In this document: positions 48,758-60,845 of the stretch, piece after piece
Layout: each line of letters begins with the position of its first letter
How positions within the stretch are numbered: position 1 is the first letter of the stretch
Assembly (NCBI GenBank): GCA_963691705.1
Contig: OY829545.1
Location: 59,795,179-59,859,178 of the forward strand
Reading direction: 5' to 3'
DNA: 64,000 nucleotides
From: Viola odorata
Taxonomy: Eukaryota; Streptophyta; Magnoliopsida; Malpighiales; Violaceae
Position numbers and translations under genes: made by a program
Notes under the pieces: generated by a model
Database searches by the model: none
Told to the model about the DNA's origin: nothing
Seen by the model: only the letters and a program-made list of their open reading frames with translations

Positions 48758-50550
48758 ATGATTCTCCATCCGGTATTCCTAAAACTCTATCCTTAATGTC
48801 CATGCTATTGTGATTATTTACTTGATTCATTTGTTCATGTGATTGATTATTAAGGACATGTGGTGGATGTGATATTTTTTGAAATATGAGAAATTGAGTC
48901 AAATGATAGGAGTGCTTTTGGAAGTTTTTTTTTTCTTTTCGAAATCTATTCAAATCCTCATCAAATCCTATCAAATTATCCAATATCCTCGTACGCATGC
49001 AACGGCCGTAAGAGTAGACATTTTGCATATCTTTGAGCTGTGAATTATAGACTTTTTGGTGCTATAATTTGCGTATAAATACTCCCTTAATTCACATTGG
49101 AATCACTACACCTCTAGCTAAATCTGAAATTTCCAAACCGAAAGCCTTGCCTTCAAATTCTTTTAACTTTCAAGATGCTATCGTTTGAGATGAGGATGAT
49201 GTTGTCAATATTGGCTTTGATGATTTCTCTCTTCGTTTTTCCCCTTCTCATGTTCAAAAATTGTCCAAGAAATGTCGACTTGTTCATGTGTCCCAAGTGT
49301 CAGTGCCCTCCGTGTCACTGCCCTTCACCTCAATGTTCTCTTTGATCATATCCGAGCAACATTAGTATTCTCTACTATAGTTTTTATTTTTGGAACTTAT
49401 CTACTCTTATGCTTTGTAATGTTTTGTTTAGATTGAATAAGTATCATACTATTCCTTTATGAAGGAATTTGGATTTATATGATGTTTGTATTTTGCGCAT
49501 TATCCATGTTTGTACTAATCATGTTTTATGTAATGTAATGAGAAGTGTAATATGTTTTATGAATAAATATTCTGTATTGGTTATGCATATTTGTGTTTGA
49601 CATTTTTGTTGGATAATTGTTGCACAATTACTTTATGAAGTAATTTTTATTTGATGTGTTGGCTCCTTTATTTACCCTCCATGGTTTTGCTGGATGTATT
49701 TGGATATATTTTTGTTTGATTAAATATACTCTTTTTGATTGGATATATTATTTTGACTATTGTAATGAATGATTTAGCTTGAATATTTTTCTTTTGAAAA
49801 TGAATTAGCTTGGGTATAATTCTTTTTACCCGTTTTGTTGTTGATAAAGGGGGAGAAATATTTGGCGAAATTTATTTTAGAAGTAATAATTTTTGAATCT
49901 TTACTATGCTCCATGTGCACTAATTATTTTATGTAGGGGGGAGCATTGAGGCTCCTAAATCAGTTTGATTTAATCAAATTTGATAGCATAACGATAGGCG
50001 AGCATTTCGGCAAAGAAATAGGTTTTCGATCAAAGATATCAAAAAAAAAGGGGGCAACAAAATGACGACCAGAAGAATTCCATCACTACTCAGTAGGACG
50101 AAGGAGTCCTCCTACCGACTCTTGAATAATCGTCATTTTTACCCTTGCTGATTCTGCTTCGCATACCCCGGGTAGTCCCTTTCTTTTTATGCCTTTTCAA
50201 TTTAGTGTAGTCGTGTTTTGAGGGGCATTTCATCCATAGTTGGGCATATTATTTTTGCAGGGGGGCAAACGTACAGAATGATAGTTCGCAACAATAAGCT
50301 CTGTGCGTCCATTTTACCTTGGCTTTAGCCCAACGCTACACAGTGAGTGTAGAGGAATCCTCCTACCAGCTCTTGAATGAGCATCCCTCCATGCCTTGGG
50401 AATGAATGAAAGCTTCCCTCGTATCTTCAGCAATTTCACCAGAGGCTATGATTTTTGACAATTTTTGGGCATTGGCTAGAGTGACCACGCTGACGTCTGG
50501 CAATGTGAGCATGTTGGTCCATTTTGGGCGAGGGAAGAGTTAGGCCATGT

Positions 50551-51475
50551 AGGGGTGTACAAAATTAGAATAACCCACGGTTAACGGGTACATAACCGAC
50601 CCGTTATAGTTAGGTTGGGACGGATAGTTGGTCGGATTGTTAAAAACCGCCTATAACCGACCCGACCCGACCCGTCAAACTAACCTAACCCTAAGTATAT
50701 AAGCATCACTTTTTTTTTTTCCGCCGCCCCTACCTCTCAACTCTCATCACCTTACCTCCTCCATACGAGCTCTCTCCTCCGTTTCCCCTCCCACCACCGA
50801 TCACCACACTACCAAAATTACTTCATGAAAGTAATAGCACAAGATTTTTTTTCTCAATCCAAATAAAGATTATTACAAACCATAAGTGTAAACAAATTCA
50901 GAAAGGGAATAGATAAGCATAAATGCAAGTGTTCATGATATGATTATTAAGATGGGATAGAAAATAACCACGCAAAGTACGGAACATATGAAGCTCAAAT
51001 ACATACGCATTTGCCTTGAATAAACCACATCATCACCACAGCAATCAGCCAAGCCAAAGACAATACCATGACAAGTAGAAGCATTTTCGCCGACCTCTCC
51101 ATTATGTGTTGATTTTGGCAAAAAAAATCTGAAAAAATGAAAGTTAGAGTTATGGTTTGATAGCCAAGTTTTGTTTCGGTATGTATGTGGAGGGATTGTT
51201 TGGATTTTGGTAAGATTTTATGAGGATTTGGTTGGTCTTCGAAAAGAAATTGTGTTTTAGAGAGGGAGAGAGCTCGGTTTCGTTTAAAGGAGAAAGAAGA
51301 AAATAGAGAAAGAAATGGGAGAGAAGAAAAGAAAAGAGAGGGGGATTTCGAATGGGTTTGGTTAATAGGTCGGCCCAGTTGGAAGGCCCAATCCCTCATT
51401 TTGGTTTCTGAAAACCCAACCCGCCAACTGGCATTATGGGCCATAATCGGCCCGACCTGACCCATGTACACTTCT
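50551..51475. mobile_element. Nested non-autonomous hAT element
   Basis: The ends AGGGGTGTAC and (inward) AGAAGTGTAC match at 8 of 10. The flanks GGCCATGT (50543-50550) and GGCTATCT (51476-51483) match at 6 of 8, the hAT TSD size. The subterminal regions are rich in CCGACCCG/CGGGTC repeats. 925 bp, no transposase; it carries a small open frame. Confidence 0.65.
50995..51102 (-). CDS. Small open frame for a membrane-spanning peptide, uncertain
   Basis: 35 codons starting MERSAKMLLLVMVLSL and continuing with AWLIAVVMMWFIQGK, a single hydrophobic segment after a short basic start. It lies in the nested hAT with a plausible leader upstream (51110-51330). It could be the first exon of a captured gene encoding a signal anchor, or chance. 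I recognise no family. Confidence 0.25.
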   Translation of the reverse strand: MERSAKMLLLVMVLSLAWLIAVVMMWFIQGKCVCI

Positions 51476-53129
51476 GGCTATCTGGGAGGTCTCTTTTGGC
51501 AATGTATAGATCCATGCTCGTATCTTCGATAGTCTGATGATTCCAAGATTTAAGAATGTTTCTTCCCCGCTATGTAATCTACATCACCATCCGAATTTTG
51601 CGGTATCCCATTCAGATCTCATCTCTTCATCAACATTCAGATTTTGCAGTGGCCCCGCCCAGATCGCAATCTACAGTTCCCTATTGTCAACCCAGTGGGC
51701 ATCAACATCCGAAGGTATCCACGTCTGATTCCTGCAAAAGCGTCGACGTCCAAATGGAAGAACCTAGGATAGAATCCGAATCACACCAGACATATTGGCA
51801 TAAAGCTTTGCTAGAAAAGGGAGAGTCTAAAAACTTATTGATTTCATGGTTGTCTTTCCTGAGTCGCCCTTCGGTTCTACCCATTGCTTCTCCCTTATTT
51901 TTGCAGGAACTCGAATCATACCATGATTACTTGCATAATGCTCAGTGAGATGAAGGAAATCCTCCTCTTATCAACTCTTGAATGATCCTCCTGTGAGCCT
52001 TCTTTGCCCTGCCGCGCTTATCAGGGAGTCCGTTATGCATTCTACATTGGGGGCAACCATTTGGAAACATTCCACTTTCATCCATTGCGGCGGCTCAGTT
52101 CCCCATATTTTCATCCTTTGCGGCGGCCACACACTGTCCACTTTACATCAGCATTCGAACTTTACGGTGCCCTCGCCCTGGTTTCAATCTACATTCCTAC
52201 ATGAACATCGTAGTGGGCGTCAACGTCAGAGTGACGTTTATATTCATATTTCCGCAGTAGCACCTTGCGCCGACCTCAACACTTGCTGCACCTATCCAGA
52301 GAAGTCCATTTAACTCTCTACCTCTTTAGTTTTTTACAATCATTCATTCCCATATTGGGGGCAATTCTTTCTTAATTATTCATAAAATTCTTGTGAGTGG
52401 TCATGCCCTCACGTTTTATCTATAAAATTGCTAAGAGTTTTTTACTGTATAAACTGTGAATAAAAATCCTTTGAATAAAATCCACACTACCCTCAAATTT
52501 TCAAAAAAAAAATTCCTTAAATTGAGCATGTTCAACATGTTACTGCATCATGGATAACTTGTGCATCCATCCGAAATTGTATGACATGCATGATCTCGCC
52601 TGCTAGTTCTTATATCTGCGGCATGTTTAGACGTAAGCAGTCACAAATACATCCCTGTGAGCATTTTGGGCCTTCACGCCATACTTCTTTCATGAGTGCA
52701 AATGCTAAACTAAGTGCTAGTTAGATTTGCATAATATCCAGGGTACATGCACCATCAGACATGGGATAGCAATAAGATGACATTGGACTTTGCTCTTTGC
52801 TTCCAAATTTCTTTGGTCTTCTTATTCTTTTGTCTTCAAACACTTATCTGTGCTCTTTATTCAATTAATTTCTTTTCTAAGCCGCCTGTGAAATCCCTTG
52901 CCTCCACTTGAAATCCCTAGTTAATGAGCAGTGCCCAACTGAGGTGGTTAACCGAAGATAAGGTACACATCGCACTTAGTCTGCGAAAGAGGGGATGTGA
53001 AAGTTCCGAGGATCGTTGATGGTCAACGTCAGAAGAAATTCGAGGAAGCCAGGACTTGAGCGCCTCTGCCTTAAACCAAGACTTGAAACCCCCCACCAAA
53101 GACAAGACGAAACTTGTACTTGCTTTTGC

Positions 53130-53225
53130 TTGCAAAAAAAAAAGGGAGCAAAGAAAAAAAATTTAAAAAAAAAAAAAAAAACACAAAAAAAAACAAAGAA
53201 AAAAAGAAAGAAAATAAAAACACAC
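53130..53225 (+). repeat. Poly-A-rich tract
   Basis: About 95 bases of A with scattered G and C. It produces lysine-rich frames on the plus strand and phenylalanine-rich ones on the minus strand, neither credible as a gene. The rest of 51990-54290 shows no feature I can support beyond several GGGGGCAA motifs. Confidence 0.6.
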
Positions 53226-54309
53226 AAGAAAAAAGAAGTGTTCAAAGAACACAATCAGCGAAAAGCAGAAGCAAGTACAGAAAATGGCTCCAAGTCAATC
53301 TTCCAAAGGAGGGGAAGGCTACTTGTTCGTGCAGCAACCAGAGCAATAGTAAAGCAGTAATGATGCACAACAGTAGCAACTGGTCCGGCCCATCTCGGAC
53401 CCCAAAAAGGAAAACTTCATCATCTTAGGTTCATCAAAACTCAAAAATCCAGTTGGGTATTTGGAAGACGGGGTCTCAAGTTGTATTCAAATAACAATTT
53501 GTGGAGAAGAAGACTCACATTTCAAAGGAAAGGCTTCAGGGTTTCACAAAACTCTCGCAAACTATGGTCAATGTGCACTTTACCTCCGGTTAGCGACCTT
53601 GGTTGAGTATCGCTCATTAAATCCTTCCTTCTTCTATTAAAAAAAAAAAAAAGACACTTTCTTTCTAAAACAGATCCTTTCTAAATAGCCTTCCTCTTTT
53701 CTGTCTACACCCTTTTATTTCCTTTCTCTAGCAAAGTCCTCTTGATTATATGAATGCCCATGCATGTGCATCTTCATCTGAAGTTTATTCACTCGGATTG
53801 ACATTGCAAATCTGACTGTGTGCTATGTTTGTTGTATTTTTATGAGTGTAAACACGTAGCCTTGTTTCTAAGTGTGAGCGCAAACACCAATATCTAGTGA
53901 GGATTGCTTACATCTACATGTTGTGGGAAAGTCTTGTCTTTGAGGTCGTTATCTCCAGGGCAAGATGTGGATGCTTTTCTAGACTTGTATCAAGCATGTT
54001 TATATGATAGAAAATGGATGACATGTTCTCCAGAAATGCATAAACTTGTTGAACTTTCTCTTGATAGGGAAGTTGCTTTTATAAAATACTGGGGGCAAAC
54101 CTTTGGGTAGTGTGGGAATACTTTCATATACAACATACATGATTTGATTGTTTCTATTTATCATTTGTTCTATATTTTTTCCATCCACTGCTGCTTCGTG
54201 TTTGTTTCCTCCTTATCTGCAGGATACAGATATGTTTCGGTGGAATCTCACATTATGATCAATTTCCACCAACAAATCCATCCAATAAACGTCTGAATGG
54301 AGCACGTTG

Positions 54310-55232
54310 CCACTCCACCTTCCAAAAAAATCGTGTGGCGGTTCAAACCCCACATTTCAAAAAATCATGTGGCGGTTCAAACCCCACCTTTCAAAAAAAT
54401 AAAAAAAAATTGTGTGGCGGTTCAAACCCCACATTTCAAAAATTGTGTGGCGGTTCAAAAACCCCACATTTCAAAAATTGTGTGGCGGTTCAAGCCCCAC
54501 CTTATAAAAATCGTGTGGCGGTTCAAACCCCACATCTCAAAAATCATGTGGCGGTTCAAAAAACCCCACATTTCAAAAATTGTGTGGCGGTTCAAAAACC
54601 CCACATTTCAAAAATTGTGTGGCGGTTCAAACCCCACCTCTCAAAAATCATGTGGCGGTTCAAACCCCACATTTCAAAGATTGTGTGGCGGTTCAAACCC
54701 CACCTTCCAAAAATCGTGTGGCGGTTCAAACCCCACATTTCAAAAAAAATCGTGCGGCGGTTCAAAACCCCCACTCTTCAAAAATGGTGCGGTGGTTCAA
54801 AACCCCCACTCTTCAAAAATCGTGTGGCGGTTCAAACCCCACATTTCAAAAATCGTGTGGAGGTTCAAAAACCCCACCTTGCAAAAATAATGTGGCGGTT
54901 CTAACCCCACCTTTCAAAAAATCATGTGGCGGTTCAAACCCCACCTTTCAAAAATCGTGTGGCGGTTCAAACCCCACATTTCAAAAAATCGTGTGGAGGT
55001 TCAAAAAACTCCACCTTTCAAAAAATCGTGTGGCGGTTTAAACCCCACCTTGCAAAAATCGTGTGGCGGTTCAAACCCCACCTCTCAAAAAAAATCGTGT
55101 GGCGGTTTAAACCCCACCTTTCAAAGATCGTGTGGTGGTTCAAGCCCCACCTTGCAAAAATCGTGTGGCGGTCCAAACCCCACCTTTCAAGAAATCGTGT
55201 GGCGGTTCGAACCCCGCCTTGCAAAAACCATT
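54310..55232 (+). repeat. Minisatellite of about 26 hairpin units
   Basis: About 26 tandem units of 33-46 bases: GTGTGGCGGTTCAAACCCCA followed by C, TTTC-like bases and an A-run. Each unit can fold as GTGG(c)GG / CCCCAC with loop TTCAAA. Each core GGTTCAAACCC also fits the pol III B-box consensus GGTTCRANYCC. Long open frames cross it only because stop codons are absent from the unit. Confidence 0.9.
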
Positions 55233-55267
55233 TAACGTTTGTTTTGTAGAATCAGTCATGATTATCA

Positions 55268-56470
55268 GCGTCCGAGTGGAGATGAATTCATCAATGTCCG
55301 AGTGGAGTTGTCGGCATCTGAGTAGAGCCATTATTGATCAGCGTCTGAGTAGAGCTGAATTTACATTTTCTGCATCGCGACATTCGAAGGGAGACGTCCG
55401 AGTGAAGTCGCATTTTACATTTCTGTAAGGTATCCGAGTGGAACCATCAGCGTCTGAGTGGAGCTGAATTTATCAATGTCCGAGTGGAGTTGTCGGCATC
55501 TGAGTAGAGCCATTATTGATCAGCGTCCGAGTGGAGCTGAATTTATATTTTTTTCAAGACATTAGTGGAGTCATCAGTGTCCGGTTGGAACTGAATTCGC
55601 AAGGCATCCGAGTGGAGCCATCATCGTCCGAGTGGAGTTGAATTTATATTTTTCAAGACATCCGAGTGGAGTCATCAGTGTCCGAGTGGAACTGAATTTG
55701 CAAGGCATCCGAGTGGAGCCATCAGCGTCTGAGTAGAGCTGAATTTATATTTATGCATCGCGGAATTCGAGTGGAGACGTCCGAGTGTAGCCGCAATTTA
55801 TATTTTTCTGCAAGGTATCCGAGTGGAGCCATCAGCGTCCGAGTGGAGCTGAATTTCCTTTTCTACAAAGTATCCCGAAGGGCATCAGTGTCCGAGTGGA
55901 GTTCAATTTCCTTTTCAGCAATTTAAAATTCCCGCATCAGCGTCTGAGTGGAGCTAAATTTACGTTTTTCTGCAAAGTATCCCACAACCTTGTTTTCGTG
56001 AGCAGCTTCGTCCCCACAATCCCATCTTGTGAGCGGCTTCGTCCCCACAGTCCCTTTTCGTGAGCGGCTTTGTCCCCATACCGTATTTTCCTGAGCAGCT
56101 ACATCCCCATATCTTGTGAGGCATCCGATTGGAGCCATCAGCGTCCGAATGAAGCTGGATTTACATTATTGCAAGATGTCCAAATGGAGCCATCAACATC
56201 AAATAAAGCTAAGTTTACATTTCTGTAACTTATTTTTTAACAACATGGTATCCGTATGGAGCCGTTTCTTTTTCTGCTTTCAGATTTATGTCCTTTCATA
56301 ACATCCATATCTGAGTAGAACCGATGTTTCTGTACCGCAGTATTCGAATGAAACTATCAGCGTCTGAGTGGAGCTGAATTTATCAACGTCCGAGTGGAGT
56401 TGTCGGCATCTGAGTAGAGCCGTTGTTCATCAGCATCCGAGTGGAGCTGAATTTATTTTCTTGCAATTTA
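55268..56470 (+). repeat. Second minisatellite, GTCCGAGTGGAG units
   Basis: Tandem, higher-order array of GCGTC.GAGTGGAGCTGAATT and CATC.GAGTGGAGCCATCA units separated by TTTATATTTTTC-like spacers. Degenerate copies continue to about 56560. It is the last large block before the 3' LTR. Confidence 0.85.
55980..56112 (+). repeat. Four-copy repeat related to LTR motifs
   Basis: Four units of about 35 bases, GTGAGCGGCTTCGTCCCCACA with small changes, embedded in the second minisatellite. They resemble the three GTG.GCGGCTTCG.CCCCAC motifs of the LTR. Confidence 0.7.
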
Positions 56471-56691
56471 AGCAATTTAAATTTCCACATCAACGTCAGA
56501 GCAGAGGTAAGCACACATTTTTGCGATTTACATACCTGCATCATGGTGTCCAAGTGGAACCATTTTCTTTTTCCGCATATAAGATTTCTGCCCCTCAAAT
56601 GACATTCTGCATTTTGAACATTCGTGGTACTGGGGCAACCGTCTTTACTGCTCATCAAAAATTTCAATTACACTTTATTTTTGATAAGACA

Positions 56692-56707
56692 ATAAAGAGG
56701 GGGCAAC
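56692..56707 (+). other. Polypurine tract of the LARD element
   Basis: AATAAAGAGGGGGCAAC lies directly before the 3' LTR start TGTTGATACC. This is the expected position and composition for plus-strand priming. Confidence 0.75.
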
Positions 56708-59481
56708 TGTTGATACCCGAATTTTGACACGATTAACTTAAATCGTTCATTTTTTCGCTCATTCTTGATCTTATTTTTATTATTATTATTTCCATTATTT
56801 ACTATTTATTATCTCGTTTTATTTTGTTTCATGTCATTTATTTTGTTTTGTATGCATTTTTTGTTCAGACTTTTATCAATCTCAAATAAAATTTCTCGAG
56901 TAGTTAGTTCGAACCAAATAAAATAAAAACATCACATATTCCCACACCCATTTTCACTTTCACTTTACTTTACTTTACTCATTTTTCTCTTCTCCACCAT
57001 CCGAACACCATCATCACACCCTCTCCCTTTTCCATTTTTTCCTCTTCCACGGTCATACCAACATTGGATGCCTCAACATCTTCCTCAACCCATTACTCCT
57101 CTCACACTCACACGTTTACTCTCCCTCTCAAATTCTCTCTCACTCTCGGCAAACTAAGAAAGCAAGGCAAGTAATTCCCATCTCTTTCATTCTACGCATT
57201 TAATTAATTTATTACTTGCTGCCTCACCTCTCTTTTCCTATTTTTATGCATATTTGCTTTCTTGCCGTGACTACTGTTTTGTCGCCGGAGAGGAGCTGCC
57301 GCCACCTCGCTGCTGGAGTTGTTGTGCTGCTGCCATCGGCGGGAGCTGAAAGAGGTCGACGTGGAGCTGACGTCGCCGGGGAGCTGCTGCTGTGCTCCAC
57401 TGTCTCAGCTTCCGTGATTCACTGCTGGTCTGCTGGGCGACGCGGACGAAAGGAAGAAGACGACGACACTACTGCCGAGCTACTGCACCGTCGCTGCTGT
57501 CGCCGGAGCTCAACGCTACTACCTTGCCTGTTGCGCTGTCGTTGGAGCCGTTGCCGTGGAAGTCGTTGCTGTCGTCGGAGCTCGCGGAGTTTCTGCTGTG
57601 TTGCTCCTTGCTGCCATGCTCCATTTTCTTTATTGTGCTGCACTTGGATTAAATTGAGAAGATGATGAATAGGGGTATTTAATTTGGTTATGGGCTTGGT
57701 TTGTCTTGGCCCAGCATAAGGAAAGAAAGAGGCTTGGCCATGCTGGAAATAAGAAGAGAAGGATGGGCCTGGTACTGTTCACCGGCCCATCAGAGAAAGA
57801 AGGTAGGCTGATTTCATTTTAATTTTGTAATTTCCATTCTAATTATTTTCCCTACTGACTCCGATTTTATGCTATATTTGTTTATGTTGTTTCGGTGCGA
57901 TCACTGCCTTGACCGGAATCGGCTTGAATGATGGAGCCCGACGAGGAGTTCGATGTTCATTCCCAATTGCAGAGCTCGAATGGAGAATTTAATTGTTGTA
58001 TTTATTTATTTGTGAATTTGTAATTAATTTGTAATATTTATCTGCAGTATTTATTTATTTTATTATCACTTGCCACTAATCATTGATTTGCAGGTAAAGC
58101 TCGTCCAGGTATGTTTTCCTTTTTCCCTTTTATTTTGGATAAATGTACTTTAATTTATTATTAATTGTATGCATGATTATTTAGAATTGTTAGAATTCGA
58201 ATTAATCCGTTTGCATGATAATTAATTTATATCGATAACTGCCTGTAATAATTTCACTCAAATCGACCCTTGCTTGAACGAATTAGGCTCAGTAATTACT
58301 CAACGTTTATTTTATTAAGAGCATGAAATAAAATAGGACTAGTAATTAAACATCACGCTTTAATTTGATTGCATGATTATTAATTACTAAAATCCTCAAA
58401 TCTTCAATAAATTCCCACAAATCTAAACGAATAAAATCAATCCAAGAAAACTAAACAAAGTAGTAAATAAACACAGGATTTAAATCTTTTCCAATAACTT
58501 AGGCTCCTCTAAAATTATTGGATAGTAAATCACCAAAGAAAATAATCATATGAAAGAGAAAAGATAGTAAATGGGCCTTAAGCCCAACTCGTAGAAAATA
58601 CCTCCATATTTTAATCCCTTTTATTGTTAGAGATCCTATTAAAATGCGTTTTAAATATTTAATGTTGAATGGTCATTTAAATTATGCTTGTTTCGTGTGC
58701 GGTTTCGTCCCCACGAATTTACGCTTTTATTTTGATGAATGTGTTTCGTGTGTGGCTTCGACCCCACGATTGTATTTTAATTTATGCTATCTTGACGAAC
58801 GTGTTATGTGCGCGGCTTCGACCCCACTTCCCAGTTTTTCTCTTTTCAACGTGTTTTTCGCATTCACTCAAAACGGTACTTTGCTAGTCTATGCGTGCTT
58901 AGAATCACCTAGTAAATAGGATTTAATCACGTGCATTGGCCCGATGATGATAGTGATCCATCGTTGTTCACTAGGGTCGTCGCTTTAGTAAAGATTAACA
59001 AACTGTAGTAATCTCACTTGATTTTGTATGAAACTGGATTAATTTTAAACTCGACGAAATTTAATTGGAATAGGTATGAAACCAACCCTTTTATTTTCTT
59101 AGAGGATTAAAATGTTTATTTTCTTTTAACAACTCGACAACAATTAGGATAAAATCAATCAAACTGACTTAAAAGCTAAAGTGACGATCCCCCTGAGGGC
59201 CCAAATTACTTGTTTTCAACATGATTTTTAAACACCTCTTTTTAGAACCGGTAACCTTTTTAAGGATGAGACTTGGGTGCCTAACACCTTCCCGAGTCCA
59301 TAAAACGACCCTGAACCATTGTTCTCGGGTTTGGACCCTTTTTGTGCCTTAGTTTTTTTATTTTACTTTCTTCTACTTCTTTTACCAACTTTTAGGTTTC
59401 CCTAAACCTTAGAAAAAATAGGGTGGCGACTTCATTGTATGTGTTTTTTGCGTCCCGAATCTCGCTCGCGACGGCGCGACA
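56708..59481 (+). repeat. 3' LTR of the LARD element
   Basis: 2774 bases, the same length as the 5' LTR and nearly identical. It is followed by the TSD CATAT and the continuation of the kinase-gene flank. Confidence 0.92.
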
Positions 59482-59486
59482 CATAT

Positions 59487-60018
59487 GCTGCTCTTTTTTC
59501 TAGTTAATAGGATTGCAGCTATCGTTGTTACTGATCAAAAGTAGATGCTTTTGAAATGCTGCTCCTCAACACCTTAGCTACCCATGGCTTGCAAATGTTC
59601 GCAGGAATGTTTTAGTCTGTCCCACCATTTGCATGTTGTTAAATGGCTATCTTTAGATGTTTGAAATCTTACTTTCCATTTGGTTAACACGAAATCTCTG
59701 AAATCAAAATCTGTATATGGTAGTAGTGTTGAAAACACGAAGTGCCTTCGTATATATGATATGCATGATGCATGACAGAAGCAAGATTTACAACACTGCT
59801 GTGTTTTTTACAGACTTTTTGAGAGATATGGCCTTTGTATGGTCCTCTCGACCTAAGCGCATACTATTATATATGGCAGACATGTGCTTACACTTAAAGA
59901 ACTGCCTTTCTATTTCTCATAAGCCAAGAAAGTAGAAGATTAAGGAAAGGGAAGGGGGAGAAGATAGACAGAGACATGAACAGGAGATGATAAATGGAGA
60001 AGTTAGAACAAGGGATGG
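59487..60018. other. Flank between the LARD and the aldo-keto reductase exon
   Basis: No gene or repeat that I can support. The first bases continue the presumed 3' UTR of the kinase gene interrupted at 44031. Confidence 0.45.
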
Positions 60019-60243
60019 TCAAATTTCACCGTCCCATAGGTCTTGTATCGTTTTGTAGGGACTGGTTGTCTGGTTAACAAGGAAATCTCCTCTCATTATC
60101 TTCTTCTCCTCCAATTTATCGATGCCGAGGAGATCCTGATGGTCCACTTTTAGGTGCAAGGCTCCTATGTTTTCCTTCAGTCGGTTCTCGTTGAAGCTCT
60201 TAACGATCACGCTCGAACCCTTTGAAAATCCCCATCTTATAGC
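60019..60243 (-). pseudogene. Last exon of an NADPH-dependent aldo-keto reductase, cut by a hAT end
   Basis: Encodes RWGFSKGSSVIVKSFNENRL, KENIGALHLKVDHQDLLGI and the C-terminal SPYKTIQDLWDGEI, then a stop. KSFNxxRxKEN and LWDGEI are typical of plant chalcone-reductase/codeinone-reductase-like AKR4 proteins; KSF contributes to NADPH binding. Upstream (higher coordinates on this strand) the frame runs straight into a hAT terminal repeat at 60244, so the (beta/alpha)8 barrel part is not in the window. Either the gene was split by the hAT or only this exon survives. Confidence 0.8.
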
Positions 60244-60518
60244 TAGGGGTGAACACGGGCCGGTTTGGTCCGGTTTTGGGCTAGAACCGGACCAAACCGA
60301 AAATTTACGGTTCTGATTCAGGCAGAACCGATCCGGACCGTTACTGTTCGGTCCAGTCCGGATCGGTTCCAAAAATTCCGGTTCTTAACGGGCCGGTTCC
60401 GGTTCCGGCCCGTTAAACTTTTTGTTAAAAAAAAAAAAAACTGGGCTGGGTATTTACTATTAATGGGCTTGGCTGCTGCACCTATTACATTAAATTTCCA
60501 ATTCAATAGCAGCTACAA

Positions 60519-60610
60519 AACATACTAAATATAATCCCATCAAATCCAATTCAAACATACTAAATATAATCCATCAAATCCAATTCAAACATACTAAATA
60601 TAATCCATCA
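60519..60610. repeat. Three 31-base direct repeats
   Basis: Three tandem copies of ACATACTAAATATAAT..CCATCAAAT.C, within the hAT downstream of the transposase gene. Confidence 0.7.
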
Positions 60611-60845
60611 AATTCTCACACGAATTTTTCACTCCAAAGTCCCGACATGATATCACATATTACTTGCTAAATCACCTCCAAATTCTCGTCCTTCACATGC
60701 CATTTTTTCTGAGTCAAGAACAAAACAAAAACTCAAATCAATTACCAACAACTACTGTCAATTACATGATGTAATGCATTTCATAATGAACAACAAGAAG
60801 CTGAATAAATGATTGGAGTTACTTACATGCGGGTAATTTGAGCGG

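Larger units (their letters stand above)
47957..51990 (+). repeat. Shuffled repeat modules of the LARD interior
   Basis: A paired module is duplicated. 47957-48026 with 48101-48160 corresponds to 51763-51835 with 51907-51950: GAATC..CATAA.GC.TTGCTAGAAAAGGGAG, then about 75 bases of T-rich DNA ending TTTTGCAG, then GAAC.CGA...TACTTGCATAATGC. A second motif (TCAGTGAG, then GGA.TCCTCCT, then CTCTTGAATGA) occurs near 50090, 50340 and 51942. The AG-ended T-rich stretches look like introns. Confidence 0.55.
44032..59481 (+). mobile_element. Young 15.45-kb LARD-type LTR retroelement without gag-pol (TSD CATAT)
   Basis: Two LTRs of identical length (2774 bases; 44032-46805 and 56708-59481), TGTTGATACCC...GGCGCGACA, flanked by CATAT (44027-44031, 59482-59486). 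A primer-binding site follows the 5' LTR and a polypurine tract precedes the 3' LTR. The 9.9-kb interior has no gag, protease, RT or integrase of its own. It holds a broken copia fragment, a nested hAT, shuffled repeat modules and three kinds of minisatellite. 3' tandem arrays and this primer-site type are known from Tat/Ogre-lineage Ty3/gypsy elements; assignment to that lineage is my inference. It must be moved in trans. Confidence 0.9.

Noticed and set aside
53016..53428. Lysine-rich frames
   Set aside because: Produced by a poly-A tract.
54310..55232. CRISPR-like array of repeats
   Set aside because: Units are adjacent, degenerate and without unique spacers, in a plant retroelement; it is a minisatellite.
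54297..55249. Long parallel open frames encoding VAVQTPHFKN-type repeats
   Set aside because: The unit lacks stop codons in several frames at once; no start context, no domain, and indels change frame between units.
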